14,377 nt of DNA, taken from NCBI GenBank assembly GCA_018260755.1, contig JAGTWP010000012.1, positions 14,711 through 29,087 of the forward strand. Direction: 5' to 3'. Source of the stretch: Candidatus Altarchaeum sp. (lineage in GTDB: Archaea; Altiarchaeota; Altiarchaeia; Altiarchaeales; Altiarchaeaceae). Positions within the stretch are counted from its first letter, which is position 1; the number at the start of each line of letters is the position of its first letter. Shown piece by piece: positions 1 through 7,254 of this stretch. The notes below the pieces were generated by a model. It did not search any database. It saw nothing but the letters and a program-made list of their open reading frames with translations, and was not told the origin of the DNA. The position numbers and the translations under genes were made by a program.

Positions 1-16
1 TTCCACTCATAATATT

Positions 17-64
17 TAATAATAAAATATAAATTAGTTACAATTATAATAATAAAATATAAAT
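17..64. repeat. 18-bp direct repeat upstream of the zinc-ribbon gene
   Basis: The same 18 bases occur at 17-34 and 47-64, offset by 30 bp, and the second copy ends 8 nt before the ATG at 73. Each copy contains an AAAATATAAAT stretch resembling an archaeal TATA element. The duplication may supply two TATA-like boxes. That role is inferred from position only. Confidence 0.6.
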
Positions 65-72
65 AAAATACG

Positions 73-255
73 ATGGAAAGAAGATTTGGAGGAGGAAGAA
101 GCGGCGGATATGGTGACAGAGGACCGAGAGAAATGCACAAAGCAACTTGTGCTGATTGCGGAAAGGAGTGTGAAGTGCCGTTTGAACCCGATGGAAGCAG
201 GCCGGTATATTGCAAGGACTGTTATTCAAAACACAGACCCGAAAGGCGTTATTAA
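73..255 (+). CDS. CxxC-x17-CxxC zinc-ribbon mini-protein
   Basis: This 60-aa protein has a Gly/Arg-rich N-terminus (residues 1-20) followed by a four-cysteine knuckle. The cysteines are C26/C29 and C47/C50, separated by 17 residues, and the tail is basic (KHRPERRY). The architecture matches the CxxC-x17-CxxC small zinc-binding domain family seen widely in archaea and candidate-phyla bacteria, whose biochemical role is not established. The RG-rich N-terminus and basic tail suggest nucleic-acid or ribosome association, which is inference. The ATG at 73 is the only sensible start, it lies just behind a TATA-like direct repeat, and no Shine-Dalgarno is visible. The gene appears monocistronic: a T-rich tract follows and sppA starts about 245 bp downstream. 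Confidence 0.8.
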   Translation: MERRFGGGRSGGYGDRGPREMHKATCADCGKECEVPFEPDGSRPVYCKDCYSKHRPERRY

Positions 256-324
256 GGAAAAATAGGCAATATTGCTGTTTGAATTGCGTGGATTTATGCA
301 GCAACGATCAATATTAATTTAAAT

Positions 325-365
325 TATTTTTTTGTTTTTAAATTTATTCTATATTTTTTTCTTTT
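325..365 (+). terminator. Poly-T tract, likely archaeal terminator
   Basis: Several T runs (seven T at the start, then five T, then seven T plus four T) follow the zinc-ribbon gene. Archaeal RNA polymerase terminates at such runs without needing a hairpin. The rest of the 256-501 gap holds one small inverted repeat at 437-457 and no other gene that I can support. Confidence 0.4.
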
Positions 366-436
366 AAATTTATTTTATTGTTCTGTAATCGTATTTTATA
401 ATCTTACTAAAAATACTTTGACTATTTTTAATATTT

Positions 437-457
437 TAAAAAACTACGAGTTTTTTA
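437..457. repeat. Small perfect inverted repeat upstream of sppA
   Basis: Nine-base arms (TAAAAAACT and its complement) flank a 3-nt centre (ACG), about 45 bp before the sppA ATG. It could be an operator or an RNA hairpin, or chance in AT-rich DNA. Nothing else supports a function. Confidence 0.35.
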
Positions 458-501
458 CAATAATTCTACCATAAAAATTTTTAATTTTAATATTCAAAAA
501 C

Positions 502-1413
502 ATGAACACAACACAAAAAATTGTAATTGCATCGGGAATTATCGGAATTTTACTTATTATCGGAATTTTGGCTTATTTTTTAATAAGTATGAGTTTGCCC
601 GGACTGTCAACAGGTGGGGTTGTTGCAGTAGTTCCGCTAAAAGGAGATATTGCAGGAGAATGTAGTAGTTATGGCGGTTGTATGGATCCAGCAAAATTTA
701 AAGAGATGATGGAAATAGCGGAAAATGACAATACAGTAAAAGTAATAATTATAAAGGTTGACAGCGGAGGTGGAGAGGTTGTGGCAAGCCGGGATTTGAT
801 GAAAATCGTGAAAAACGCAAAGAAACAAAAGCCGGTAATTGCATATATAAATGATATTGGTGCAAGCGGAGCGTATTATGTGGCATCGGCGAGCGATAAA
901 ATTGTCGCAAATGAATTCGCCTTCGTCGGAAGTATCGGTGTAAAATCAGAAATTGTCCATTATAAAGGACTTTTGGATAAATTGGGAATAAATATAACCG
1001 TTGTAATGAAGCCGGACAACAAGGATTTTGGAAGCCCGTACAGAGAAAATTTAACTGATGATGAAACAAATCTGATGGAAGATATCATCGATAAAATTTA
1101 TGATGCTTTTGTAAGTGATGTTGCTGAAAACAGAAATTTATCAAAGGAAAGAGTTAAGGAAATTTCCGAAGGACAGAGTATTTATCTTGGAAAGGATGCA
1201 AAAGAAAACGGACTGGTTGATTATGTAGGAGATATGGACGATGCGATAGATATTGCAGCAAGAGAAGCTGGAATCAAAGGAGATGTCGTTGTTCGCTACA
1301 TTGATACGGGACAAGAAAGTATTTTTGACAGGATGGCAATGAAAGTTGGATACGGTTTCGCAAAAGGGCTTGTTGAGATTGAGGGAAGTCAACAAAAGAT
1401 AGTAGCGGAGTAA
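502..1413 (+). CDS. sppA: Signal peptide peptidase SppA (S49 family, membrane-anchored)
   Basis: This 303-aa Ser/Lys protease of the ClpP/crotonase fold is expected to degrade cleaved signal peptides at the membrane. One N-terminal transmembrane helix spans about residues 7-30, leaving the catalytic domain outside the cytoplasm. The core shows the VDSGGG segment (87-92), the nucleophile Ser122 in GASGAYY, and the VGSIGV strand (142-147). Lys174 lies in NKDFGSP, 52 residues after Ser122. This is the same Ser-Lys spacing as in Bacillus subtilis SppA (147/199) and Thermococcus SppA (162/214). The length is typical of the short archaeal/Gram-positive form rather than the duplicated E. coli protein. 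The gene ends 34 bp from the convergent nob1 gene. The protein looks intact and active. Confidence 0.93.
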   Translation: MNTTQKIVIASGIIGILLIIGILAYFLISMSLPGLSTGGVVAVVPLKGDIAGECSSYGGCMDPAKFKEMMEIAENDNTVKVIIIKVDSGGGEVVASRDLMKIVKNAKKQKPVIAYINDIGASGAYYVASASDKIVANEFAFVGSIGVKSEIVHYKGLLDKLGINITVVMKPDNKDFGSPYRENLTDDETNLMEDIIDKIYDAFVSDVAENRNLSKERVKEISEGQSIYLGKDAKENGLVDYVGDMDDAIDIAAREAGIKGDVVVRYIDTGQESIFDRMAMKVGYGFAKGLVEIEGSQQKIVAE

Positions 1414-1447
1414 TAAAATTTAATTCCAGCAATAAATTTTACTAAAT

Positions 1448-1924
1448 TCAGACCTTTTTCTTAATAATTTCTGTTCCGCAGGCATCGCAAAATTTTTTAT
1501 AGGTTTTATAAACCTTTTCACATGCAGGACAAACATAGATAAATTTGTTTATTTTTTCATCCCCGGATTCAACTAGCCCTTCGTAAGGTATATTTAAAAT
1601 TTTAGCAATGTTCTGAATTGCAAAATCGCTTGTCATGATCTTTAAATTATATTCATAAGCCGCCGCTAAAATTTCAATATCGGTTTGTGAAAGATTGTTT
1701 GCAAGCTCTTTATTTATTTTTTCAATCTTCCTCTTTGAGTAATCAGAAGCATCTAATATCTTTAATTTTCCGTTCCTTAACAACCCTCTTACGACTTCTC
1801 TTAAAATTTCATCCTTTACTTCATTGAGGACACATGGTGTTATATAGCCCTCAAACATAATGTTTAGGGAATGTAAGATTACATTGGTGTCATAAATTCG
1901 GGTAAAATTTTTTGGTTCGGTCAA
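1448..1924 (-). CDS. nob1: rRNA maturation endonuclease Nob1 (PIN domain plus zinc ribbon)
   Basis: This 158-aa protein is PIN-like at residues 8-115 and carries a C-terminal zinc ribbon. Acidic residues expected to bind the catalytic metal are D12 (YDTNVIL), E35 (LNEVKDE), D82 (SQTDIEIL) and D100 (TSDFAIQ). The ribbon is C132/C135 and C146/C149. In archaea and eukaryotes Nob1 cleaves the 3' end of the pre-16S/18S rRNA (D site) during small-subunit maturation. Both length and order fit archaeal Nob1. The start is a TTG at 1924: an in-frame stop lies six codons upstream, no ATG intervenes, and the next Met (residue 23) would remove D12. It is transcribed away from the 97-aa gene on the same strand, with a 99-bp gap. 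Confidence 0.88.
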   Translation of the reverse strand: MTEPKNFTRIYDTNVILHSLNIMFEGYITPCVLNEVKDEILREVVRGLLRNGKLKILDASDYSKRKIEKINKELANNLSQTDIEILAAAYEYNLKIMTSDFAIQNIAKILNIPYEGLVESGDEKINKFIYVCPACEKVYKTYKKFCDACGTEIIKKKV

Positions 1925-2023
1925 TTTAAATTTGCTCGTTTATGTTTGTAGGAAAATTTGAGCTCAATAAATAAAATTTAAATTTAGCATAACTCTACTC
2001 TTGCATGTTCTCTTATTATTTTT

Positions 2024-2317
2024 TCATTCAATTAGTGTGCTTAATTTATCTTTAATTGCTTTCTCTATCTTATCAACATTATCTTCATTATTAAGTTTAA
2101 TTTTATAATAATCAGCAATTTTCTTTAAAATAGAATTGTCCATTTCTCTTAAGACCTTATTGGTTTTAATAGCATATAAAAGATAAAGTTTTTTATTTTG
2201 TTCTACCTCTTCTATGTGAACAAGAGGGGATAAATTTCCATATAACCACGCATCTTCTTCAACCATAAAAAGTGTTGGCAACTTAATGCTTGCTTCTTCA
2301 AAATTTATCCCGTTCAT
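2024..2317 (-). CDS. Hypothetical protein, 97 aa
   Basis: I do not recognise this protein. It is soluble and mixed in character. The N-terminal half (about 10-55) is beta-like with aromatic residues (DAWLYG, KLYLLYAI), and the C-terminal half is charged and helical (about 58-97, rich in Lys, Asp, Asn and Ile). No signal peptide, transmembrane segment or metal-binding cysteine is visible. The ATG at 2317 gives the full frame. The gene sits alone between nob1 and the 40-bp palindromic element, in the same direction as nob1, and could be co-transcribed with it. The frame is long for such AT-rich DNA and the amino-acid composition looks protein-like, so I think it is real, but no function can be assigned. 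Confidence 0.55.
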   Translation of the reverse strand: MNGINFEEASIKLPTLFMVEEDAWLYGNLSPLVHIEEVEQNKKLYLLYAIKTNKVLREMDNSILKKIADYYKIKLNNEDNVDKIEKAIKDKLSTLIE

Positions 2318-2633
2318 AGTAATCTGTGAATGGTGTTCTACGGTTATGGCTTTTTCGTCAAATTTTTTAAATGCATTAAAAAATATTTGAAATATTTTTT
2401 AAGATTGAAAATTTATCGCTCTTATGTTGATTTTCACTGATAGGGATAAACACATTGTTGAAGTTTTGCAAATTTTAAAATTCAAGCACAAATTCAAATA
2501 TAAATCCAAGTTCAAATACACTATAAAATGCAAAACACAAAAGTTCAATGATAATAGGTATATGAGCGAAATTTATTTATAACTTTTCAGTAAATTTTTG
2601 TATACTCTGAATAGTTACTTTTACTTTTAAATT
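2318..2633. other. Gene-poor gap of about 315 bp
   Basis: The gap between the 97-aa gene and the YhaM-like gene holds one copy of the 40-bp palindromic element (2375-2414). It also holds an imperfectly repetitive stretch at about 2470-2520 with several TTCAA/AAATTCAA words. A 52-codon frame on the plus strand (2424-2582) encodes a Lys/Phe-rich peptide that looks like a by-product of that repeat. I see no RNA gene here. Confidence 0.5.
2375..2414 (-). repeat. 40-bp palindromic element, copy A
   Basis: This 40-bp segment is the exact reverse complement of 10332-10371. Within it, 2376-2402 is a perfect palindrome with 13-base arms around a single central base (core ATATTTGAAATAT), followed by the tag AAGATTGAAAATTT. 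It lies in an intergenic gap upstream of the 97-aa gene. It is either a dispersed small repeat or a protein-binding or terminator site. No target-site duplication is seen. Confidence 0.75.
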
Positions 2634-3665
2634 TCATTTAACATCATCGTTCTTTTCAATATACACCCTTTTTATCGGGTATACATATTTTGTTTTTGTC
2701 TTGCCAGTATCATCATTTATTGCCCTTATATATTGCGTAACAGACGACGAAAAGTAATCCGCTGCATAGACAGCTGCCGCTTCAGGTATTGCCGGTTCAA
2801 TCACACTGCCTTGTTCCGGATTTCCATGGTGGCTAAGTATAATATGAAGTAATTTGTGTTTTAATATTTCGGGAAATTTTTCGTCTTCGTTTTTTGCTTC
2901 TTCATCAATTTTACCGATTTCTTTTATAAGCATTTCTTCGGCGATGGATATATGCCCCCGCAGTACATCTTCGGCATTGTCATCAAGCGGATAACCAGTC
3001 GCTTTGACGGTTATTGTTTCTATTTTTCCTATATCATGAAGGATTGCTCCTGCAATTGTTAAGTCCTTATCCATCCTATTTGGATGAATATCACATATCG
3101 CCTTGCATAATCGGACAACTTCAAGTGTGTGTTCCATTAATCCACCCACACATGCATGATGATACTTCATAGCCCCGGGCCATTTTCTAAATTTATCTAT
3201 AAAGTTCTTATCGTCAAAAAATTTTAACAGCAACTCTTTAAGAAATTTATTTTTTATTTCGTCTATTGTCTTTCTGAACTCTTTCTCCATTTCCTCTATA
3301 TTTTGGTTTGTAGAAGGAAGGAAGTCCGCAGCATTGTATTCGTTCTCTGCTGCTTTTCTTAATATACCTTCCGACTGATTTGTGTTTATTTCAGGTTCAT
3401 TGTTGAATAAATTTATATTGCCGGAAACAAATACAACATCACCGTTATTAAAGGAATTATAAATTTCTTCCACTTTTTCTTTTATTTCCCTGCCCCAAAA
3501 AGTTGCCTTAATATTTCCGGTTTTATCTGAAATATCAATTTTGAAGTAATATCCCGGTTTATTCTTGTATGACTGTAAGGTATCTTTTTTACTGACTGCA
3601 AAAAATCCTTCAACCTTGCTGCCTGCTTTTAAATTTTTTATGTCTCGGATAAAATTTTTCTCCAT
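2634..3665 (-). CDS. YhaM-like 3'-5' exoribonuclease (OB fold plus HD domain)
   Basis: This 343-aa protein has an N-terminal OB-fold nucleic-acid-binding domain (about 10-105, with strands around YYFKIDISDKTG and DVVFVSGNINLF). A helical linker precedes an HD metal-dependent hydrolase domain (about 165-320). HD ligands visible are H179 (LMEHT), H210-D211 (ILHDIGK), H238, H279/H280 (LSHHG) and D303. The order and length match the YhaM family, which degrades single-stranded RNA (and DNA) from the 3' end in Firmicutes. Homologues with this layout occur in some archaea. The start is the ATG at 3665, preceded by a 16-bp tandem-repeat tract separating it from purA on the same strand. The protein is intact. 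The substrate in this organism is inferred from the family. Confidence 0.82.
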   Translation of the reverse strand: MEKNFIRDIKNLKAGSKVEGFFAVSKKDTLQSYKNKPGYYFKIDISDKTGNIKATFWGREIKEKVEEIYNSFNNGDVVFVSGNINLFNNEPEINTNQSEGILRKAAENEYNAADFLPSTNQNIEEMEKEFRKTIDEIKNKFLKELLLKFFDDKNFIDKFRKWPGAMKYHHACVGGLMEHTLEVVRLCKAICDIHPNRMDKDLTIAGAILHDIGKIETITVKATGYPLDDNAEDVLRGHISIAEEMLIKEIGKIDEEAKNEDEKFPEILKHKLLHIILSHHGNPEQGSVIEPAIPEAAAVYAADYFSSSVTQYIRAINDDTGKTKTKYVYPIKRVYIEKNDDVK

Positions 3666-3706
3666 CGTTTAAAATTTATCTGATAATTTTATAATTTTAT
3701 AATTTT

Positions 3707-3786
3707 AACCGTATTTTAATTTAACCGTATTTTAATTTAACCGTATTTTAATTTAACCGTATTTTAATTTAACCGTATTTTAATTA
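3707..3786. repeat. 5 x 16-bp tandem repeat between purA and the YhaM-like gene
   Basis: The unit CCGTATTTTAATTTAA begins at 3709, 3725, 3741, 3757 and 3773, with the last copy incomplete. The array runs into the purA stop codon (TAA on the minus strand, 3784-3786) and forms most of the leader of the downstream YhaM-like gene. Copy number could alter promoter or leader length. Confidence 0.9.
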
Positions 3787-4896
3787 CCTTAAATCAATTG
3801 TATCGCTATATTCCCTTCCCGTTGAAATGAGCTTTACTTTAACACCGACTTCATTTTCAATGACTTTTATAAATTTCTTTGCATCTTCCGGCAAATCGTT
3901 AAATTTTCTAACTCCTGCACAATCAAATAAGCGGTCAATATTTGTTAATGCAAGCATTGTTGCGGAATTTATCTTTGCACTTCTTTTTGCCAGTTCAAAA
4001 TCAAAAGGAGCAACCCTTCTTGCCCTTCCAGTAACGGTTCCTTTTTCCTCAATTTTGGATAATTTTTCATAAATTTTTAAGTCATTAAACAGTTTGTTAA
4101 ATTTTTCATCTTTTTCATTATCTTTTTCATTATCTTTTTCATTATCTTTTTCATTATCTTTTTTATCTTTATTTATATTTGTTTTATTTGTTTCATTCCA
4201 AAACAATCCGTTCCCGACTCTTGTTGTGTATGCCTTTAAAACAACTATGACTTCATTAACACATTTAGGACCAACTCCTACATCGGAAAGCATAGCACTT
4301 GCCGTTGTATCTTTGGTTGTAACATAAGGATATGTTCCGTGATAAAGAGATAATCCGAAGCCCTGTGTTCCCTCAATTAAAATTTTCTTGTCTTCATCTA
4401 TTGCATCGTTCAGTTCCATTGCCACATCGCAAAGAAATTTATTTAATGCCGGAATGTCTTTTGCCAATTTTCCAAGCCGTTTTATCCGGTCTTCATTTGC
4501 AGGACCACATCCACTGCCTGTTGTCTGCACCTTTTCTCTTAGATTTGCATCGCCTTTGTCTCTTACTTTGTGTGTTTCCTTTATAATTCCGCACTGAAAA
4601 TCAACCTTAATTCGCTCTTTAACATTAAATTTATCAAATTTTGAAATTTCATCAAGAAAAACATCCGGATTAATAAGCACACCGGCACCGATATAAAGTT
4701 TTGTATTTTTGTTTAGAAAACCGGATGGAACCTGTCTTACTTTATATTCCTTTCCGTTATAAACAATTGTATGTCCCGCATTAGGTCCCACACCACCTCT
4801 CGCAATTATGTCATAATTGTCCTTTAGACACATATAGGAAATTATTTTTCCCTTCCCTTCATCACCGAATTGCCCTCCAACAACTATGTTGCACAT
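3784..4896 (-). CDS. purA: Adenylosuccinate synthetase PurA (archaeal short form with a repeat insert)
   Basis: This enzyme makes adenylosuccinate from IMP, aspartate and GTP, the first committed step to AMP. The N-terminal GTP-binding motif GDEGKGK is at 11-17 with catalytic D12. H42 lies in NAGHTIV, QTTGSGCGPA at 123-134, GTQGFGLSLYHG at 176-187, TTRVGNG at 224-230 and TGRARR at 289-294. It is 370 aa, close to archaeal enzymes and shorter than the roughly 430-aa bacterial form. A charged insert at about 234-268 contains NEKD repeated four times (248-263), encoded by a 12-bp microsatellite, where related enzymes would have a short loop. All catalytic motifs are intact, so the enzyme should be active. 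A possible 58-aa gene overlaps its start by 13 nt on the same strand. Confidence 0.95.
   Translation of the reverse strand: MCNIVVGGQFGDEGKGKIISYMCLKDNYDIIARGGVGPNAGHTIVYNGKEYKVRQVPSGFLNKNTKLYIGAGVLINPDVFLDEISKFDKFNVKERIKVDFQCGIIKETHKVRDKGDANLREKVQTTGSGCGPANEDRIKRLGKLAKDIPALNKFLCDVAMELNDAIDEDKKILIEGTQGFGLSLYHGTYPYVTTKDTTASAMLSDVGVGPKCVNEVIVVLKAYTTRVGNGLFWNETNKTNINKDKKDNEKDNEKDNEKDNEKDEKFNKLFNDLKIYEKLSKIEEKGTVTGRARRVAPFDFELAKRSAKINSATMLALTNIDRLFDCAGVRKFNDLPEDAKKFIKVIENEVGVKVKLISTGREYSDTIDLR
4107..4166. repeat. 12-bp in-frame microsatellite inside purA
   Basis: The unit TCTTTTTCATTA (plus strand) is repeated about four times perfectly, with a degenerate edge near 4155-4166. It encodes NEKD repeats. 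A unit length divisible by three keeps purA in frame if copy number changes. Confidence 0.9.
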
Positions 4897-5060
4897 TTTA
4901 AGATTGAATTAAATTTTATATTTTTTTCTTTGAAAAACAGAACAAGTAATGTTGTAATAAGCAAGGTGGAAGTCCCGAATAAATTTCCTATTACAAAAAT
5001 ACCAATCAAGGTAGTAAAGATAACGAATGTTTCCAATAAAATTTTTTTGGTTGTATCCAT
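4884..5060 (-). CDS. Possible 58-aa membrane protein overlapping purA
   Basis: An ATG at 5060 opens a 58-codon minus-strand frame that ends with TAG 13 nt inside purA. The product is hydrophobic over about residues 8-44: two membrane-spanning stretches (TFVIFTTLIGIFVIG and TSTLLITTLLVLFF) around a short GNLFG turn, then a basic tail (KEKNIKFNSILK). This is a credible small two-helix membrane protein, and the overlap could couple its translation to purA. Against it, AT-rich DNA gives hydrophobic frames by chance, the protein is short, and no family is recognised. It lies downstream of the dnaK terminator-like tract, so it would start its own transcription unit with purA. Confidence 0.38.
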   Translation of the reverse strand: MDTTKKILLETFVIFTTLIGIFVIGNLFGTSTLLITTLLVLFFKEKNIKFNSILKCAT

Positions 5061-5106
5061 TTATGAAAATCAGAAAGAATTAGATTTTAAAGAAATTTTA
5101 TTAAAG

Positions 5107-5140
5107 AAATAAAAAATAAGAAAAAGAAAAAAGAAAAAAT
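5107..5140 (-). terminator. T-rich terminator tract after dnaK
   Basis: On the minus strand this tract is almost pure T, interrupted by single C or A bases, beginning about 54 nt after the dnaK stop. It fits archaeal oligo-T termination and separates the chaperone transcript from purA. Confidence 0.45.
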
Positions 5141-5193
5141 TAAAATTTAAAATTTATTCTGCCTTATTGCAGGTCTCTTACAACCGCAAAGCA

Positions 5194-7113
5194 TTATTTC
5201 TTCACTTCATAATCTGCATCATAAACCTTACCATCTTTGTCTTTTCCCTGTTCACCTTCTGCTGTGTTTTGCTCTGTATTTTTCTTACCTTGTTGGTTGT
5301 TGCTTTCCTGATTTTGTTGCTTTTCCTGACCTGCTCCACCTGCCTGTGATTGCTGCTGTTGAGATGCCTGCTGATATACTGCTGTTCCTACCTGCTGCAA
5401 GATATTTTTTAAATTTTCAAATTTTGTCTTTATCATTTCAATATCCTTATTTTCCATTGCTTCTTTTAATTCCTTGACTGCTTCATTGAGCTTATTCTTA
5501 TTTTCTTCGCTGATTTTACCTTCAAGATCTTTGCTCAACTTTTCCGACTGGTATATAACTGATTCTGCATCATTCATCAATTCCGTTTCTTCCTTTTTCT
5601 TTTTATCTTCTTCTGCAAACCTCTCGGCATCTTTCTTCATGCGCTCAATTTGTTCCTTGCTTAATTTTGTTGATGCACTTATTGTAATTCCCGCTTCTTT
5701 TCCAGTTCCTAAATCCTTTGCTTTGACATTTAATATTCCGTTAGCATCAATATCATAGGTGATTTCTATTTGCGGAACCCCCCTCGGAGCAGGCGGAAGT
5801 CCTGTAAGATTGAACATACCTAATGAAGTATTATCTTTGGCAAGAGGTCTTTCACCTTGTGTAATGTGGATTGTAACAGCATTCTGGAAGTCGGCTGCCG
5901 TAGTAAATATCTGTGATTTTTTTGTCGGAATTGTTGTATTTGCCGGAATTAAAGGAGTTGCTATTCCGCCTAATGTCTCGGTTGATAAGGTTAAAGGAGT
6001 TACATCTAACAATAAAATATCATGAACTTCTCCGGATAATACCGCACCCTGAACTGCCGCTCCGATCGCAACACATTCCATCGGATCTACTCCTCCTTCC
6101 GCTTTCTTTCCGAAAATATCTTCAATAAATTTCTGAACGATGGGCATTCTGGTAGGTCCTCCTACTAATATAACCTTTTCAATACCCTCTTTTTTTATAT
6201 TGGCTTTCTCTAATGCAATCTCTACTGGTTTTCTGCATCTTTCAACTATCGGATTTACAAGTTCTTCAACTTTTGCTCGTGTTAATTTTGTAACAAGATG
6301 TTTCGGCCCTGTTTGTGTCGCAGTTATGTAAGGTAAATTTATCTCGGTCTCAAGAGTTGTTGAAAGTTCTATTTTTGCTTTTTCCACACCTTCTTTCAAA
6401 CGAATAAATGCGGTTTTGTCATTTCTTAAGTCAACACCTTCTTTGGTCTTGAAATCATGAATGAGGTAGTTAATAATTGCATTATCCATATCTGTTCCAC
6501 CTAACTGAGTATCTCCTGATGTCCCTTTAACTTCAAAAACACCTCCTCCGAATTCCATAATTGTAACATCAAGTGTTCCTCCCCCAAAATCAAAAACCAA
6601 AATTTTTGCCTCTTTTTGGGCCTTATCTAATCCGTAAGCCAGCGAGGCAGCTGTCGGTTCATTAACGATTCTGACAACTTCTAATCCTGCAATTTCACCA
6701 GCATCCTTTGTTGCCTGTCTCTGATTGTCATCAAAATATGCCGGAACAGTAATTACCGCTTTATGTATTGGCTCACCCAAAAATTTCTCAGAGTCCTTTT
6801 TTATCTTTTGCAATATATCCGCTGAAATTTGCTGCGGCGTATATTCCTTCCCGTAAATTTTGTATTTGTAATTAGTTCCCATCTTACGTTTTGCCGCATA
6901 AACGGTTCCTTCCGGGTTCATTGTTGCCTGCCTCTTTGCCGGCTCTCCGACAAGCAATTGTCCGTCCTTTGTGAATGCAACATAACTTGGAAATGCCTTT
7001 CCGTACATACTTACTCCTTCCGCACTTGGAATCACTGTTGGTTTTCCGCCGACCATCACCGCTGCCGCCGAATTGCTTGTTCCCAAATCAATCCCGATTA
7101 TTTTCTCTGCCAT
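5194..7113 (-). CDS. dnaK: Molecular chaperone DnaK (Hsp70)
   Basis: This full-length 639-aa cytosolic ATP-dependent Hsp70 cycles with GrpE and a J-protein. The nucleotide-binding domain shows GIDLGTSNS (7-15), [11 protein letters not shown] (151-161), [11 protein letters not shown] (174-184) and VGGPTRMP (317-324). The interdomain linker [10 protein letters not shown] is at 365-374, followed by the substrate-binding beta domain (about 380-490) and the helical lid. The region after [10 protein letters not shown] is short, so it lacks the roughly 24-residue insertion of proteobacterial DnaK and resembles Gram-positive/archaeal forms. The tail (about 581-625) is Gln/Asn/Gly-rich and low-complexity, and the protein ends in DADYEVKK. 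grpE lies 141 bp upstream on the same strand. No dnaJ is in the window. Confidence 0.97.
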   Translation of the reverse strand: MAEKIIGIDLGTSNSAAAVMVGGKPTVIPSAEGVSMYGKAFPSYVAFTKDGQLLVGEPAKRQATMNPEGTVYAAKRKMGTNYKYKIYGKEYTPQQISADILQKIKKDSEKFLGEPIHKAVITVPAYFDDNQRQATKDAGEIAGLEVVRIVNEPTAASLAYGLDKAQKEAKILVFDFGGGTLDVTIMEFGGGVFEVKGTSGDTQLGGTDMDNAIINYLIHDFKTKEGVDLRNDKTAFIRLKEGVEKAKIELSTTLETEINLPYITATQTGPKHLVTKLTRAKVEELVNPIVERCRKPVEIALEKANIKKEGIEKVILVGGPTRMPIVQKFIEDIFGKKAEGGVDPMECVAIGAAVQGAVLSGEVHDILLLDVTPLTLSTETLGGIATPLIPANTTIPTKKSQIFTTAADFQNAVTIHITQGERPLAKDNTSLGMFNLTGLPPAPRGVPQIEITYDIDANGILNVKAKDLGTGKEAGITISASTKLSKEQIERMKKDAERFAEEDKKKKEETELMNDAESVIYQSEKLSKDLEGKISEENKNKLNEAVKELKEAMENKDIEMIKTKFENLKNILQQVGTAVYQQASQQQQSQAGGAGQEKQQNQESNNQQGKKNTEQNTAEGEQGKDKDGKVYDADYEVKK

Positions 7114-7143
7114 TTTTAGATATTTTAAATTTATTAAATTTTT

Positions 7144-7228
7144 ATTTATTTAAATTTTATTATTCGGCTCAATTTTAATGTAAATTTTTTAATGTAAATT
7201 TCATAAATTTATTTAAATTTTATTATTC
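7144..7228. repeat. 22-bp direct repeat between grpE and dnaK
   Basis: The same 22 bases occur at 7144-7165 and 7207-7228, offset by 63 bp, with two AATGTAAATTT-like words between them. The pair fills the dnaK leader and may duplicate promoter elements. It could equally be chance enrichment in very AT-rich DNA, although 22 exact bases is long for that. Confidence 0.6.
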
Positions 7229-7254
7229 TTTGAAATTTGCTCATTATTTATTCA

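Noticed and set aside
2424-2582. A 52-codon plus-strand frame in the gap before the YhaM-like gene
   Set aside because: Most of it is a Lys/Phe repeat produced by an imperfect AT-rich repeat. No family is recognised and no start signal is seen.
3707-3786. CRISPR array
   Set aside because: The 16-bp units are contiguous with no spacers. The same is true of the 17-bp and 33-bp arrays.
4870-5112. An 80-codon plus-strand frame across the purA start region
   Set aside because: It overlaps purA antisense and the oppositely oriented small membrane frame. Composition shows no domain and it ends in the dnaK terminator tract.
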